The translations under genes were made by a program, and so were the position numbers. The notes under the pieces were generated by a model. The model ran no database searches. It was given only the letters and a program-made list of their open reading frames with translations, and was not told the DNA's origin. Shown here piece by piece: positions 52,497 to 63,147 of a stretch of DNA of 64,000 nt. The stretch is from NCBI GenBank assembly GCA_019096065.1, contig JAGUCH010000008.1, forward strand, positions 2,919,001-2,983,000, in the 5' to 3' direction. Source of the DNA: Paracyclopina nana (Eukaryota > Arthropoda > Copepoda > Cyclopoida > Cyclopettidae). Position 1 is the stretch's first letter. Every line of letters begins with the position of its first letter.

Positions 52497-53810
52497 ATGG
52501 CCACCTCACAATCTGGCATCGGAAATGATGTTGCGCGACATTACAACTCCCTCGAGGAGAAAGGAGTCGACCAAAGAAAAGTCTCTAGGTTTGTAAAGAA
52601 ATGCAAATGGATTTTTGTAGCTATCATTCTACTCCATATTCTTGTTAAGAATTTACCATATGAGGAACTTCAACAACTGGATCAAAAGCATGCTTGTCAA
52701 TGAGTTTGTGTCAAAAGTGAAGAATAATTGGCCAAAGTCCAACAATGAAGATAGAAGAGAGACCTTTTCTGTGCTTGACATCGGCTGTGGCAAAGGCGGA
52801 GATCTTCTCAAGTGGTCAAAAGCTAATATTGATCATTACGTAGGCGTTGACATAGCAGAAACCTCTGTCGAGCAAGCTCGTAACAGGTATGAGGAGAACA
52901 AATCAAAGAGCAGAGGAAGAACATACAGAGCTGAATTCTATGCAGCGGATTGCACCAAGACAGACCTTGAAGATGTCTATGCTTCTAAACGACTGACTTT
53001 TGACATAGTGAGCTGTCAATTTGCCTTTCATTATTCGTTTGAGAGCGTTGAGCAGGCTGATTGCATGTTGCGCAACATAACCAACAGGTTGAAGCCAGGT
53101 GGATATTTCATAGGGACCACCACAGATGCCAATGACATAGGTACCTAAAAAACTTTAAGTTGCTTACATGTGCTTATTATGATTTTTTAGTGGCAAGAGT
53201 GAGGGCAGGAAAGGCATCTAACTCTGTGTACAGCATTAATTTCCCAGAGCCTTTGCCCGACAATGAACCACCTGCACTATTTGGAGCCAAATACAACTTT
53301 CATCTTGATGGAGTAGTCGACTGTCCGGAATTTCTAGTGCATTTTCCCACTTTTGAAAAGCTGGCTAGCAAGCATGGGCTTACGCTGATTTGTAGGAGAC
53401 GTTTTGACAGCTACTTCCAAACGGTAAAACAGCCATTTTCATCAAAGCAATACATCATTTAAACTGTATTTTCATAGTGGCATGAAACGGACGCAGGAGC
53501 AAATCTGCTCAAGAGAATGAACTGCATGGAGCTCTTTAGAAAACATGATAATCGCCCTTTAGCAGGAGGAGACCCGAGAGGAAAGCAGTACAAGCATGCT
53601 GAGGAGTTCCTTGAAACTCATCCGGATCTCAATGCCATTGGCACCCTTTCCAAAGACGAATGGGAGGCGATTACTTTATATTTAGTTTTTGCGTTCAAGA
53701 AAATATCATCGTCCACGCCCACGGAATCCACCACCTCCGCGAGGTTTGAACCCTCCGCCGCCACCTCGGCCTCCGAATCCGCCTCCTCGACCGCCAAAGC
53801 CTCCCCTTGA
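52497..53810 (+). CDS. RNMT: mRNA cap guanine-N7 methyltransferase
   Basis: Transfers a methyl group from S-adenosylmethionine to N7 of the cap guanine in nuclear pre-mRNA. Exons: 52497-52588, 52650-53140, 53191-53423 and 53478-53810, giving 382 residues. VARHYNSL and the block [11 protein letters not shown] match the family start, the SAM-binding motif is [15 protein letters not shown], and [19 protein letters not shown] and EFLVHFPTF follow. It lacks the long N-terminal extension of the human enzyme. Family members usually end shortly after LVFAFKK; here the frame runs a further 37 codons of Ser/Thr/Ala-rich sequence that is the exact antisense of the GAR1 RGG tail. The true stop could differ if a last intron was missed. 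Confidence 0.92.
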
Positions 53811-54411
53811 TCCTCCACCGCGACCTCCAAATCCACCACCACGGGGACCACCTCGGCCACCACCTCGGCCTCCGCCTCGACCTCCACGACCACCTCCGCG
53901 TTGTTGGGGTGCGCCGGGAAGGAATCGAGCCAGAGGTAGAAGCTTGGCTGGGTCAATGAAGAACTCTTGGCCTTTGTTGAACGATTTGGCCTTGACGTCA
54001 TCTTGGAGCTTGACGCTCACGTAGAATTCCCGAAGGGTTCCAAAGATTTCGTCAATCTTTCCAATCTGAAATAAACGATGCTCAAAATTCGAGAGACAAC
54101 TTTTTTTCTGACAGTTTCACCTGTTGTTTGTTTTCCAAATAAATTGGAGCGTTGAAGTAAGGTACGTCTTTCTGAGAAACCTTGACGACCAAATCATCTT
54201 GGCAGGTGTGAGACATGTTGCCAAGTCCTATGACAGTTTCGGGAGGTCCAAAATCCTGCAAAGAGTCGATAAGTAAGGGTGGACGTGCGCATAGTAGGCT
54301 GTATCATCTTACTCTGAATCCTCCACCGCCGCCGCCACCACGGCCTCGGCCTCCTCCGCGGCCTCCGAATCCTCCACGGCCACCACCACCTCGTCCGCCT
54401 CGGAAACTCAT
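53706..54411 (-). CDS. GAR1: H/ACA ribonucleoprotein subunit GAR1
   Basis: A core protein of H/ACA snoRNPs, needed for rRNA pseudouridylation and for telomerase RNA particles in animals that use them. Exons: 54313-54411, 54121-54255 and 53706-54065, giving 197 residues. It has the classic layout: an N-terminal Gly/Arg-rich tail ([10 protein letters not shown]...), a central beta-barrel Gar1 domain ([43 protein letters not shown]), and a C-terminal RGG tail. It shares a short head-to-head spacer with MED30, and its last 35 codons overlap the RNMT frame on the other strand. Confidence 0.95.
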
Positions 54412-54639
54412 GATTAAAGGCTGTTTTTTCAAAATGCACTCTTTTAACACGTGGGCCGGCGGCTCAGTTTTGCCTCTTTTGCGTTTGTTTTGAAGCTTCC
54501 ACAGCGTTCTACTTTTGTTATGAATTCTATAGGTACCTGTGCTTCACCCGGCCGCTCACTCAGTTTCGACACCAAAATAAAAATAAAAAAAATTCGTCAA
54601 ATTGAAGGGGTTGATTTTTTGGGGGACGTGTAAAGAAAT
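54412..54639. promoter_or_regulatory. Bidirectional promoter region, GAR1 / MED30
   Basis: Only 228 bp separate the two divergent ATGs, so a shared promoter is inferred. No TATA box was seen on either side. Confidence 0.5.
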
Positions 54640-55336
54640 ATGTCTGGATTTAACCCAAATCAACAACAACAGCAGCAACAACAACAACGAATGCGAATGA
54701 TGTATCCAAATCAGCAGCAGCAACAACAGTACTCAAATATGAACAGAATGCCGATGCAACCCGGCCAAAATGTTCAGACCAGCCAGGGTAAGAAACTTCA
54801 TTTCCTCAATTTTCGGCATTATGCTAAATGGCTTTTTTCGCCGATTAGGAATGATGAGCCCTCAAAGCATGGGAAGAAACATGCAAGGGCAAGGCATGAA
54901 TACAATGTCTAACATGAACATGAGACCTCAGCAACAGCAACAGCCTCAGCAACAACAACAACAACAGCAGATGATGTCGCAACATCAACATCAGCAGCAC
55001 ATGATGATGCAGCAGCAGCAGCAGCAATCACAAATGCAGCAGCCAATGCCCTCTCCCCAACAACCAATGAGCAATCAGTCTCAAGCGCCTCTAAGTAAGA
55101 ATTGTAAAACATCTTGGGCCACCAGTTTTTACGTAATTGGAAGTTGGAGAAAAAGTGCACTTGCACCAACAACTTATGATGTAACGTCGCCTTGAACTAG
55201 CAAAATGATAAATTATTTTAGCTCCAATGGGTCAAGATCCGCACACACCCAATCCACATTCACCGAGCATTGCTCCACAAACTCCAGGCCAAGATCAACA
55301 AGGTCATAATCAACAAGGCCAGCAGCAACAACAGCC

Positions 55337-55368
<32 letters not shown>

Positions 55369-55984
55369 CACAACATCCGCAGCAACCGCAGCAGAGAGGG
55401 GAAATCAACACTGTCATGGTTTGCAGGATTGGCTGTGAAACCGTTCAGGAAATTGTCCAACGAACTCATGAAGTGTTCAGTTACATGAGACACATTCAGC
55501 CTCCATTCGGCTCTCAAAATATCGGTGATTGGACTTTGACTCGGGTGTGACATTTTCTTTCATAACGGACCCGTTTTCGTTTTCTTACAGACAAGTCAGC
55601 TCTGGAGAAGCAACAACGGCTCAAAGATGTTCTAGGTGGCATTACGGCGCAATTTCAGCGGCTGCGAGTCTGCTATGAAAAAGCCAACGTAAAAAATTTC
55701 ATAAACTTTTATGACTCCTCTCTAGAATGGATGTGTTTTTTCCGTTTCAGGAGCAAACTGCAACCATGGAGTACACCCAACTGGAATCTCTCATTCCTCT
55801 TAAAGATGAGCGCGAAATGAAAAATGAGTTTGAAAAGAAGAGAGGCGAGCAGTACAAAGTTGCTCTAGAGGAACATAATGAGCTCGTCCTTCAATTGGTG
55901 GCCAAAAACAGGCACATCAAGGAGATCATTGATCAAATGCGAAACATCATATGGGAAATCAACACTATGCTTGCCATGCGATAA
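54640..55984 (+). CDS. MED30: Mediator complex subunit 30 with Gln-rich N-terminal extension
   Basis: A Mediator head/middle-associated subunit that links activators to RNA polymerase II. Exons: 54640-54787, 54849-55094, 55222-55524, 55591-55688 and 55751-55984, giving 342 residues. The first 200 or so are low complexity: Gln runs with Met, His and Pro. The MED30 domain begins at VCRIGCETVQEIVQRTHEVF and ends with IIDQMRNIIWEINTMLAMR, the family's usual C-terminus. Human MED30 is about 180 residues, so the extension roughly doubles it. AATAAA starts two bases into the stop codon context (TAATAAA), so the 3' UTR must be very short. Confidence 0.92.
54661..55400 (+). repeat. CAG/CAA trinucleotide tracts encoding polyglutamine
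   Basis: Interrupted CAA/CAG runs occur at about 54661-54690, 54712-54730, 54930-55030 and 55310-55395, all in frame inside MED30 exons. Mixing CAA with CAG limits slippage, so these are likely selected protein tracts and not recent expansions. Confidence 0.75.
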
Positions 55985-56183
55985 TAAAAGTCTTGCATGA
56001 ATAACCAGTTGACAGTCAGTGCGTTCCAGTATGGACGCGGTAATTCGGCAATTGGCATTCCACGATTGGCAAGCTCGGCAGTGTGGTTCCAACCAGTTTT
56101 TTCAGTGGCCTAGTGCACGCGCACCTCAGTCCAAGTACAGACCCTGAAGCGCTCCTAGCTCGCTCGACTGGCTTGCTTCCTTA

Positions 56184-56717
56184 ATGTCTCACTATGTACT
56201 GCCTTCCCAACACGATGGACCACTCCAGAATTCTCTCACTTTAAGCCCAGTCAGCAAGTTTTTGGAAAAGACAAGTAAGTCTCTTTGCCTGGAACTGGTT
56301 GACATCTACCCTTTTATATTTCCCTTGTTATGGCCCATAAAATTCAGTAGTTTCTTGAGGTGACACGCGGTGACGCGTATTTTTTATTTAGGTTATTTTG
56401 CTCCTTAAGTACAAATTCTACATCATCAAAAGCTCCATTATTATGTAGTGAATACAATGCGAATTGTTATAGTCATGAGCAGCCTTGTGAGCACTAATGC
56501 TGCTCGTGAGGAGGTTGCATAACGCAATTACGACGAATTGCGAGCCAGCTTTGCTAACCAGTTCAGTTATTTCGTTTCAGCTCGCAACAGCTGGGCTGGG
56601 GGTGAATTTGGCTGCAGTGTCCTTGACGATCACCATACTACAGAGGGTGGCAAACTTTTACCTGGCTCCTTCCCATCAGCATTGCAACACCATTACATAG
56701 CAAGAGCTGTAAAATAA
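56184..56717 (+). CDS. Possible small two-exon gene (75 residues)
   Basis: Exons 56184-56274 and 56581-56717 join in frame across a consensus donor (CAAGTAAGT) and acceptor (TTTCGTTTCAG). The product starts MSHYVLPSQHDGPLQ and ends HHYIARAVK. AATAAA overlaps the stop region. It has no known motif. Alternatively these exons could be the spliced 5' untranslated leader of the serine palmitoyltransferase gene that starts 107 bp later. The splice signals themselves are convincing; coding status is not. Confidence 0.35.
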
Positions 56718-56824
56718 ACAAGCAACTCGTCTGGTGGAGGAGCTTCATGAAGAACTTGAATGCTAGTATGCTGCTGACCTAGCCTACCCTCACCAAGAAC
56801 TTGTTCACTCCGGTCCTGTTAGCC

Positions 56825-58474
56825 ATGGAGGACACAACAAAGAAGTTGCTTAAAGAGGAGGACAACTTTTCCAAGGAGGGACTCATGAACAAACTGATCA
56901 AGAACCCATTCCAGCTTTTCGACACCCTCCTCCACAAGAAGTCCAAGCCCAGGACACAGGCCCAGTCGGTGAGGAGGTCCAACAACAAGAAGGCTCACGA
57001 CCAACTCGAAAAGGCCTCGTTAGCCTTGGCAGTCGCAGGGTATATCAGTTACATGTTTATCTTTGTTGTGTCCTGGGTGCGGGAGTTCCTCTATGGCATG
57101 GGACCCGTTAGGGGCAACCTGAACCGGTTCAGGGAGACGAACCGCCAGGGCTATGCTCCTCTCTATGCCAGCTTTGAGTCGTTTTACACGCGGAATGTGT
57201 ACCGCAGGCTGAAAAATACATTTCACCAGCCCATAGCCTCTGTGCCTGGGGCAAAGGTCACCATAGTGGACCGGGTGACCGAGGATGACATGTGGAGCTT
57301 CAAGATGGTGGAGGACAGGAAGACGGAGTGCATCAACTTGGGCAGCTACAACTACTTGGGCTATGCTGAAAACGAGGGCATCTGCACCGAGCAAGCCATT
57401 GACAAAGTGGGCGAAATGGGCTTGACCTATTCCAGTTCTAGGCATGAGTTGGGCAATGCCAAAATCCACCAGGAGCTGGAAAAAACTGTGGCGGAATTTG
57501 TGGGTGTGGAAGATGCCATTATCGTTGGAATGGGGTTTGCCACCAATACCCTCAACCTACCGAGACTGATGGACAAAGGCTGTCTGGTCTTGAGCGATGA
57601 GCTCAACCATGCTTCCATTATCCTTGGCCTTCGCCTATCCGGTGCTACCGTTGCTGTGTTCAAGCACAACAATGTTGAGAATTTGGAGAAGGTTTTGAAA
57701 ACTAGCATCATCAAGGGCCATCCTCGTACCCGAAGGCCCTGGAAGAAAATCTTCATTGTGGTTGAGGGAGTCTACTCAATGGAGGGATCCGTAGTCAAAC
57801 TGCCTGAAATCATCGAAATCAAGAAGAAGTATGGAGCCTACTTGTACCTTGATGAGGCCCATTCCATTGGAGCTATGGGTCCAAGAGGCAGAGGTGTGAT
57901 TGATTACTATGGGCTCAATCCTAAAGATGTGGACATTTTGATGGGCACTTTCACCAAGAGTTTTGGATCAGCAGGTGGGTACATTGCTGGCCCACGAAAG
58001 CTCATCAACTACTTGAGGATCAACTCGCAGTCGTTTGTCTACCCGACATCCATGTCCCCTCCAGTGGCCCAGCAAATCATTGCATCCATGAAATCCATCA
58101 TGGAGCCTGAGGGCGATGGGCTCAAAAGGGTGAGGCAACTTGCCAGAAATTCCAAGTATTTCAGAAAGCGGTTGCAGCAGATGGGCTTCATTATTTATGG
58201 CCACGACGACAGCCCCGTCATACCCTTGCTACTTTTCATGCCAGCCAAGATTGGTGCTTTTGTCACTGAGTGCCTCAAACACAATGTTGCCACAGTGGGT
58301 GTTGGCTTTCCAGCTACCAAAATGACGGAAGAGCGAGCCAGGTTCTGCATGAGCGCTGGCCACACGAAAGAGATGATTGATGACGCTCTCAACGCGATTG
58401 ACTCTGTCGGAGACTACATACATATCAAATACAAACACGACCCTCCTTTCCAAGGAATGACTATTGAATACTGA
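56825..58474 (+). CDS. SPTLC2: Serine palmitoyltransferase subunit 2 (lace homolog), single exon
   Basis: The pyridoxal-phosphate subunit of the ER enzyme that condenses serine with palmitoyl-CoA, the first step of sphingolipid synthesis; it works with SPTLC1. 549 residues. A transmembrane segment lies at about residues 70-92 (LALAVAGYISYMFIFVVSWV). The catalytic fold follows, with GSYNYLGYA, SDELNHAS, YLDEAHSIGAMGP and the PLP lysine in GTFTKSFGSAGGY. I start at the ATG at 56825, since upstream in-frame codons include no ATG. It is uninterrupted by introns and more GC-rich than its surroundings, unlike most neighbours. Confidence 0.95.
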   Translation: MEDTTKKLLKEEDNFSKEGLMNKLIKNPFQLFDTLLHKKSKPRTQAQSVRRSNNKKAHDQLEKASLALAVAGYISYMFIFVVSWVREFLYGMGPVRGNLNRFRETNRQGYAPLYASFESFYTRNVYRRLKNTFHQPIASVPGAKVTIVDRVTEDDMWSFKMVEDRKTECINLGSYNYLGYAENEGICTEQAIDKVGEMGLTYSSSRHELGNAKIHQELEKTVAEFVGVEDAIIVGMGFATNTLNLPRLMDKGCLVLSDELNHASIILGLRLSGATVAVFKHNNVENLEKVLKTSIIKGHPRTRRPWKKIFIVVEGVYSMEGSVVKLPEIIEIKKKYGAYLYLDEAHSIGAMGPRGRGVIDYYGLNPKDVDILMGTFTKSFGSAGGYIAGPRKLINYLRINSQSFVYPTSMSPPVAQQIIASMKSIMEPEGDGLKRVRQLARNSKYFRKRLQQMGFIIYGHDDSPVIPLLLFMPAKIGAFVTECLKHNVATVGVGFPATKMTEERARFCMSAGHTKEMIDDALNAIDSVGDYIHIKYKHDPPFQGMTIEY

Positions 58475-60070
58475 TTTTAACAATGTAATTTAAATCCTGA
58501 TGATTCTATGATATATATAACATATTTTACTCTATTTGATAATAAAGACGCTTTCCCTATACAGCAGGAAAAGCTAATATATAGATCTACACACTTATTT
58601 TTCCTTTTGTTGTTATGATTGTTTAAGTCTAAATCTGAAAGTGATTTACCATAATTAATTGGTGCTCAGTGAGTTTGCTGGTACTAGTTAAATCACCATA
58701 TGATGTCAAAGGTCAAACATGAGTGTAGTTTTATGAAGATCCGGAGAGAAAATACTGATATCGCCAAACTCTTACCTTGCCGACTCAAAAGATGGTATCT
58801 TCACTTAAAGAGTGAACATTTTCATCAAGGATGAATAAATCATAGTGACTGCTTTCCAAGTTTGTAATGTGCTTGGGAAATCGAGAAGAGATCTGAACGA
58901 GCTATTCCATGATGGGGCAAGCTACTGACCTAAGTTATATTGGCACCTTTGAGATTTTAAAAAAAAGCTATGCTGGCTCCTCTGATTTTTATGAATTCAA
59001 TAGCGATCTTTGCGGTATAAATTATATATGTGCATACAAACATGTTGACAGATATGTGCTAGCAAACATGGGAAAATCAAATTACCTCACTTACCTGCTC
59101 ATAGTAAGAGTTTATGATTGTTTTTAAAATTCTGCACTTAATGAAATAGACTCTGAAAGCCTCTGATACACCAAGATTGTAATTTAAGACATATCAATTG
59201 TGCCTCTGCCTCCTTTAGCCCGGACCGGATCTAGAGATTAAGTTGAGGCGTTTTTTCACTGCCCCTTTTGATTGCACTACCATCGACATAAATATTCACC
59301 AATTATGCTTTTGGCATTTTTGACTGCCGTATGGCGAAAATAGCTCGATATCGTCCGCTAAAGCAAATTTAAAAAACTGCAGCTCCATCTAGCGGACAAA
59401 TACTACAGGAATTTTGTTTTCAGCCAACCACTCATGGACAGTTGTTCACTTAGAAATCTCCATGATAAAGTCAAGCTGGAGTGGATAAGGCAGGGCTTTG
59501 ATACTACAAGCCTTTTATAGCTATTTGAAGAAAGAATTGCTCACTAAGTGCCGCAAAATGTTGACTGACAATTTTAGTCCTTAATTAAGCTCTCCTGATA
59601 GGAGTAATCTGAAAAAGAAAGCTGACGCATCTCCAACAAAAAATTAGCATGACCTATTGGGGGACAATTTGAAGCAGACTGATTAAAATTGTTGTAATGT
59701 ATTCCGCAAGTGAACTTTTTTAAATCGGTAAAAATAGCAATGGGATAATGATCCTGTTTTTATTCACTTTTTAAAGGTTCGCTTTATTGTATGTACTCTA
59801 AATTCGAATATAAAACCACTGTATAGCTAAAATCAGATGAATTGATTGTACTTTCAAGGTATTCTCTTCGTTGTTGTTCGTAACTGCGCAGGGTACTAAG
59901 GCTATAACACTTGCTAACATAGTAGTGCATGGACTCTGCTTTTTCGCATATCATATTCTGTCTGCATAGTCTGGTTGTTCACTGTGACGATAAAAAACGA
60001 ACAGTTCTTGCAGTCTTTTTGTTGATAGATTGAGGCTCAATACTGCTGCTGCTGCTGCTGCTGAAGATGA
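58475..60070. other. Gene-less stretch downstream of SPTLC2
   Basis: AT-rich. It contains AATAAA at about 58541 (SPTLC2 polyadenylation) and a (GCT)n run at about 60043-60062 that falls in the 3' UTR of the following minus-strand gene. No gene was seen. Confidence 0.45.
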
Positions 60071-60382
60071 TTATTGGAGGAGCAAGATGGCGACAGAGAG
60101 CAATGAGATCATCACTGATGACGACAACACGGATGGAGCGGCTCCAAATTGCTGCTCAATCCACTCTTGGCACTTGGGATCACTCACGTACCCACTTTGG
60201 ATCTGTGACTCGCACCGATAGCGCAGTTTCTCGTTTTGCAGAATTGTGTCTTCCACGAACTGCTCTTTGTAGTACTTGATCACCATGTGGCCGGGCTCGG
60301 CCTTCGCCACTGGCAGCCCGTTCGCGCTCATTACTAGCATCAAGGCCGCAGCAAAGGCTGCAAAAAAGCATTGTCGGAGCAT
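60071..60382 (-). CDS. Small secreted, probably GPI-anchored orphan protein
   Basis: 103 residues with an N-terminal signal peptide (CFFAAFAAALMLVMSANG), a mature part of about 60 residues with just two cysteines (YRCES and PKCQE), and a C-terminal hydrophobic stretch (VMISLLSVAILLLQ) running to the stop, preceded by a small-residue patch (APSVLSSS). That layout fits GPI attachment. TTTTTTGCAG directly precedes the ATG, so a 5' untranslated exon probably lies upstream. Family not recognised. Confidence 0.65.
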   Translation of the reverse strand: MLRQCFFAAFAAALMLVMSANGLPVAKAEPGHMVIKYYKEQFVEDTILQNEKLRYRCESQIQSGYVSDPKCQEWIEQQFGAAPSVLSSSVMISLLSVAILLLQ

Positions 60383-63147
60383 CTGCAAAAAAGAAAACTA
60401 TGCATCAGCCTCGATTGCCAAAAACGAGTAAGTTGGCTTTTTCATATACGTAAATCATACATATGCGTCGCAGGTGCTTTTAATCGGCATAAAATATCTA
60501 CATATACTGGAAAATACAGTTTTTTAAACGAAAACGCGAGCTGCCAGAAAGGCTACGCATATCCAGTAATATTGGCAATTAACTACTTAATTCGGCAGGT
60601 TTATTTATCGGGAAAGCGAGGATTGTCATCTTTGGGCGCGTTGAAATACCAGTTGGCCGAAATTCGCTCAAATCTCTGCGTCCTTCGGCTTGTTTTTGCC
60701 TCAAATGCTAATATATTGCGTTTTTGTACTCAACTTCTTTTTTGCCGTAAAGATTGAAGCCGCGGATCTTATTACGGTGCTCGTCACGTTACCTTATACA
60801 CACTTAAAAAAGAGTCTTACTAACCTTTAGTGCAACGCGCGCGTGCGACGATAAATCGATAGGAAAATTACTGTTGTTCTTCTGTTGAAACAAACGAGAT
60901 TTTCACGAAACTTTCTCTCTTTTGTCGATGCGAGGAACGACGCAAAATAACGGAGTAAACTATCTCTGATGCGAGCGTCCAAAAGCATACCTGCATCCTG
61001 CTTTTGAGCCTATTAGCAACGCTTTCCCGCTACAAAAAACAGTTGTAGCTAGGTGCATATTTACTTACGGCTTCTAGCTTTGCTTCTATACATATAGGCG
61101 ATGACAACTCGCTTTTCAAATGCTAGAATGACTTGAGCGTTCTCATTTCGCTAGATATCGAGTCTCCTCACGCTTTTCATGGACTGGCATGGAAAAACAC
61201 CTCGCCTTTTGGATGGAAAAAACCGACGCAGCAGTCGGTTTTTTGCCCATTTCAAGCCGCATCAACGGGGATGAAAGTGGGCTCGCTTTTAAGGGCGTTG
61301 GTGCGCAAATACCGCCCCCAAATAACATATGCGCGAAACGCAAATGTTTGCGCTTGCCAATCAATTAGACGCGCGGTGCGAAAAACGGGGCTTACTGTAA
61401 GTGGTGGCAACTCCGATTTTGGCACTGGGATTTCGTGTCGTTGGTAGGCACGATCGTTTTTGAACTGGGCTGTTGAAGAATCCCCAAAGCAAAGCGAGCT
61501 ACTACTGTAGTCTGCGCTTCGTTACCTGGCGAGCCGTGGATATGGAGCTAAAGCTACTACTACGCACGGTGGGAAAAGGTAGACCGCGCACTGCTACACA
61601 GTACACAGACGCGACGACGTTTGCAACCCTGCAACATCGGGCTTGCCCTTGCCTCGCGAAGCTCCAGATATATTGTACTTTGCGGGATAAAGCTTTGGGC
61701 ATAAAGCTCCTTCCATGATTTCAGCGGACTCGGAGAACCTTGCGAGCGAGCTCCGTTTTGCGCGTTTTTGAGCGAGGCATGCAGCCATAGGAACGATCTT
61801 GGACAACAAAGGTACGTTTCGCGAGGATTTTTATTCAGACCCAAAAGCAAGTTTGGCAGCTTGCTTTGGCTCTGGCACGGGAGACGCGAAGGCGTACCGT
61901 ACGTGCTCCACCTCATGCCAGGGGTGGGTGGTAAGCGTCGTGCGTTCATGCATGGCCGCAGAAAGTTACGTACCCTTCGATATACCTAGAGTCTGATTCG
62001 ATCAAAGTCCCCCTCAGCGAAGTCAAACTTTCCTTATACACACCGGCTTTCGTGGTTAATCATTCTCAATCATAGGTCACATGCACTGGACAGAGAACAT
62101 GATTTGCGAAAACATAAGCTTTCCTGGCACGTTAGAAAATTGGTTGCACATTTTGGGCATTTTCACCGAATCAGACTCTACGCAAGTTCAGGCGTACCCA
62201 TACGTGCCATTATTAATGATTAACGAGGCACTTTCTTTTCCGCACCAAGATCGCCAAATGATTCCCACGAAGTACGCGCTTAATCTTTTACGGCGCGCGA
62301 TTACGATTTTACGATGGGATAATTGATTCGTGCGTCAACAAACCAGAACGAAGCAGTGCGGAAAATCATTAGCGCTCTTGGCCAAGGTAGGGAAACGCGG
62401 TGGCTGATGGACGTGGCAAATGACCACTCTTTCTCCCTCAAAGTTCATTTTCCATACCAGATACCACTAGTTTGGAAAAATGCCTCTGGTTCACATAGCA
62501 TCGAAGCCTTAGCTTTGCTTTGGGCGTACCCAGCCACGATATCATTTTCGCCGACTTGTCTAGCTTTTTTATGCTGCTCCGCGGTGACAAATGGCCATGA
62601 CTAATCGTCTACAACTCTACATGACAGACCCCCAAAGCCGCAGATGCATGCCTCAATCAAGAACCAGTAGTAGCAGTCAATTAATCCATCTTGTACTAGC
62701 ATAAAGAATGCAGTGCGTCAAAACGTTAAAGCTGGCACAAGTGTCGCAATTTCATAAGAGAAAAAAGGGCGTGACGTGGTAAATTCATCTCCTTTGAAAA
62801 ACCTGATGATACAAGCTCCTTTGTGCCTCGTACGAGTCATCTCACAAAGACGTTATAGACATATATGCAGCAGTAATTACGCGATGCGCGCTGGCATCAT
62901 GGCCCAGCTTCTCCTCCTAGCTCACCTCTCTTTCAAGACTGGATACTCTGGATACTACCAGAAGAAGCTGGAATTTTTACTCTATAATGCTCACCAGCCG
63001 ACCTATCGCGGCCGAGTCGCGAAACCACTAAAAAACCTGCGGTACATTTGAAAATGCCACCAGCACCGCAAAAAAACGAACGCAAACAAACCTGTTTCAG
63101 TTGAGACACATAAAACTGTAATGCTAAACTCAATAGACGTAGAAAAA
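60383..63147. other. Gene-less stretch
   Basis: 2.8 kb without a supportable gene, rRNA or tRNA. The 61.1-62.4 kb part is richer in CpG dinucleotides than most of the window and may be promoter or other unmethylated DNA. It probably includes the 5' exon and promoter of the small minus-strand gene. Confidence 0.4.

Noticed and set aside
53689..54024. Pro/Arg-rich open frame on the plus strand
   Set aside because: It is the antisense shadow of the GAR1 RGG tail; only the in-frame RNMT extension is considered possibly coding.
54845..55553. Leu-rich and Ala/Val-rich minus-strand frames
   Set aside because: They are antisense shadows of the CAG/CAA tracts in MED30.
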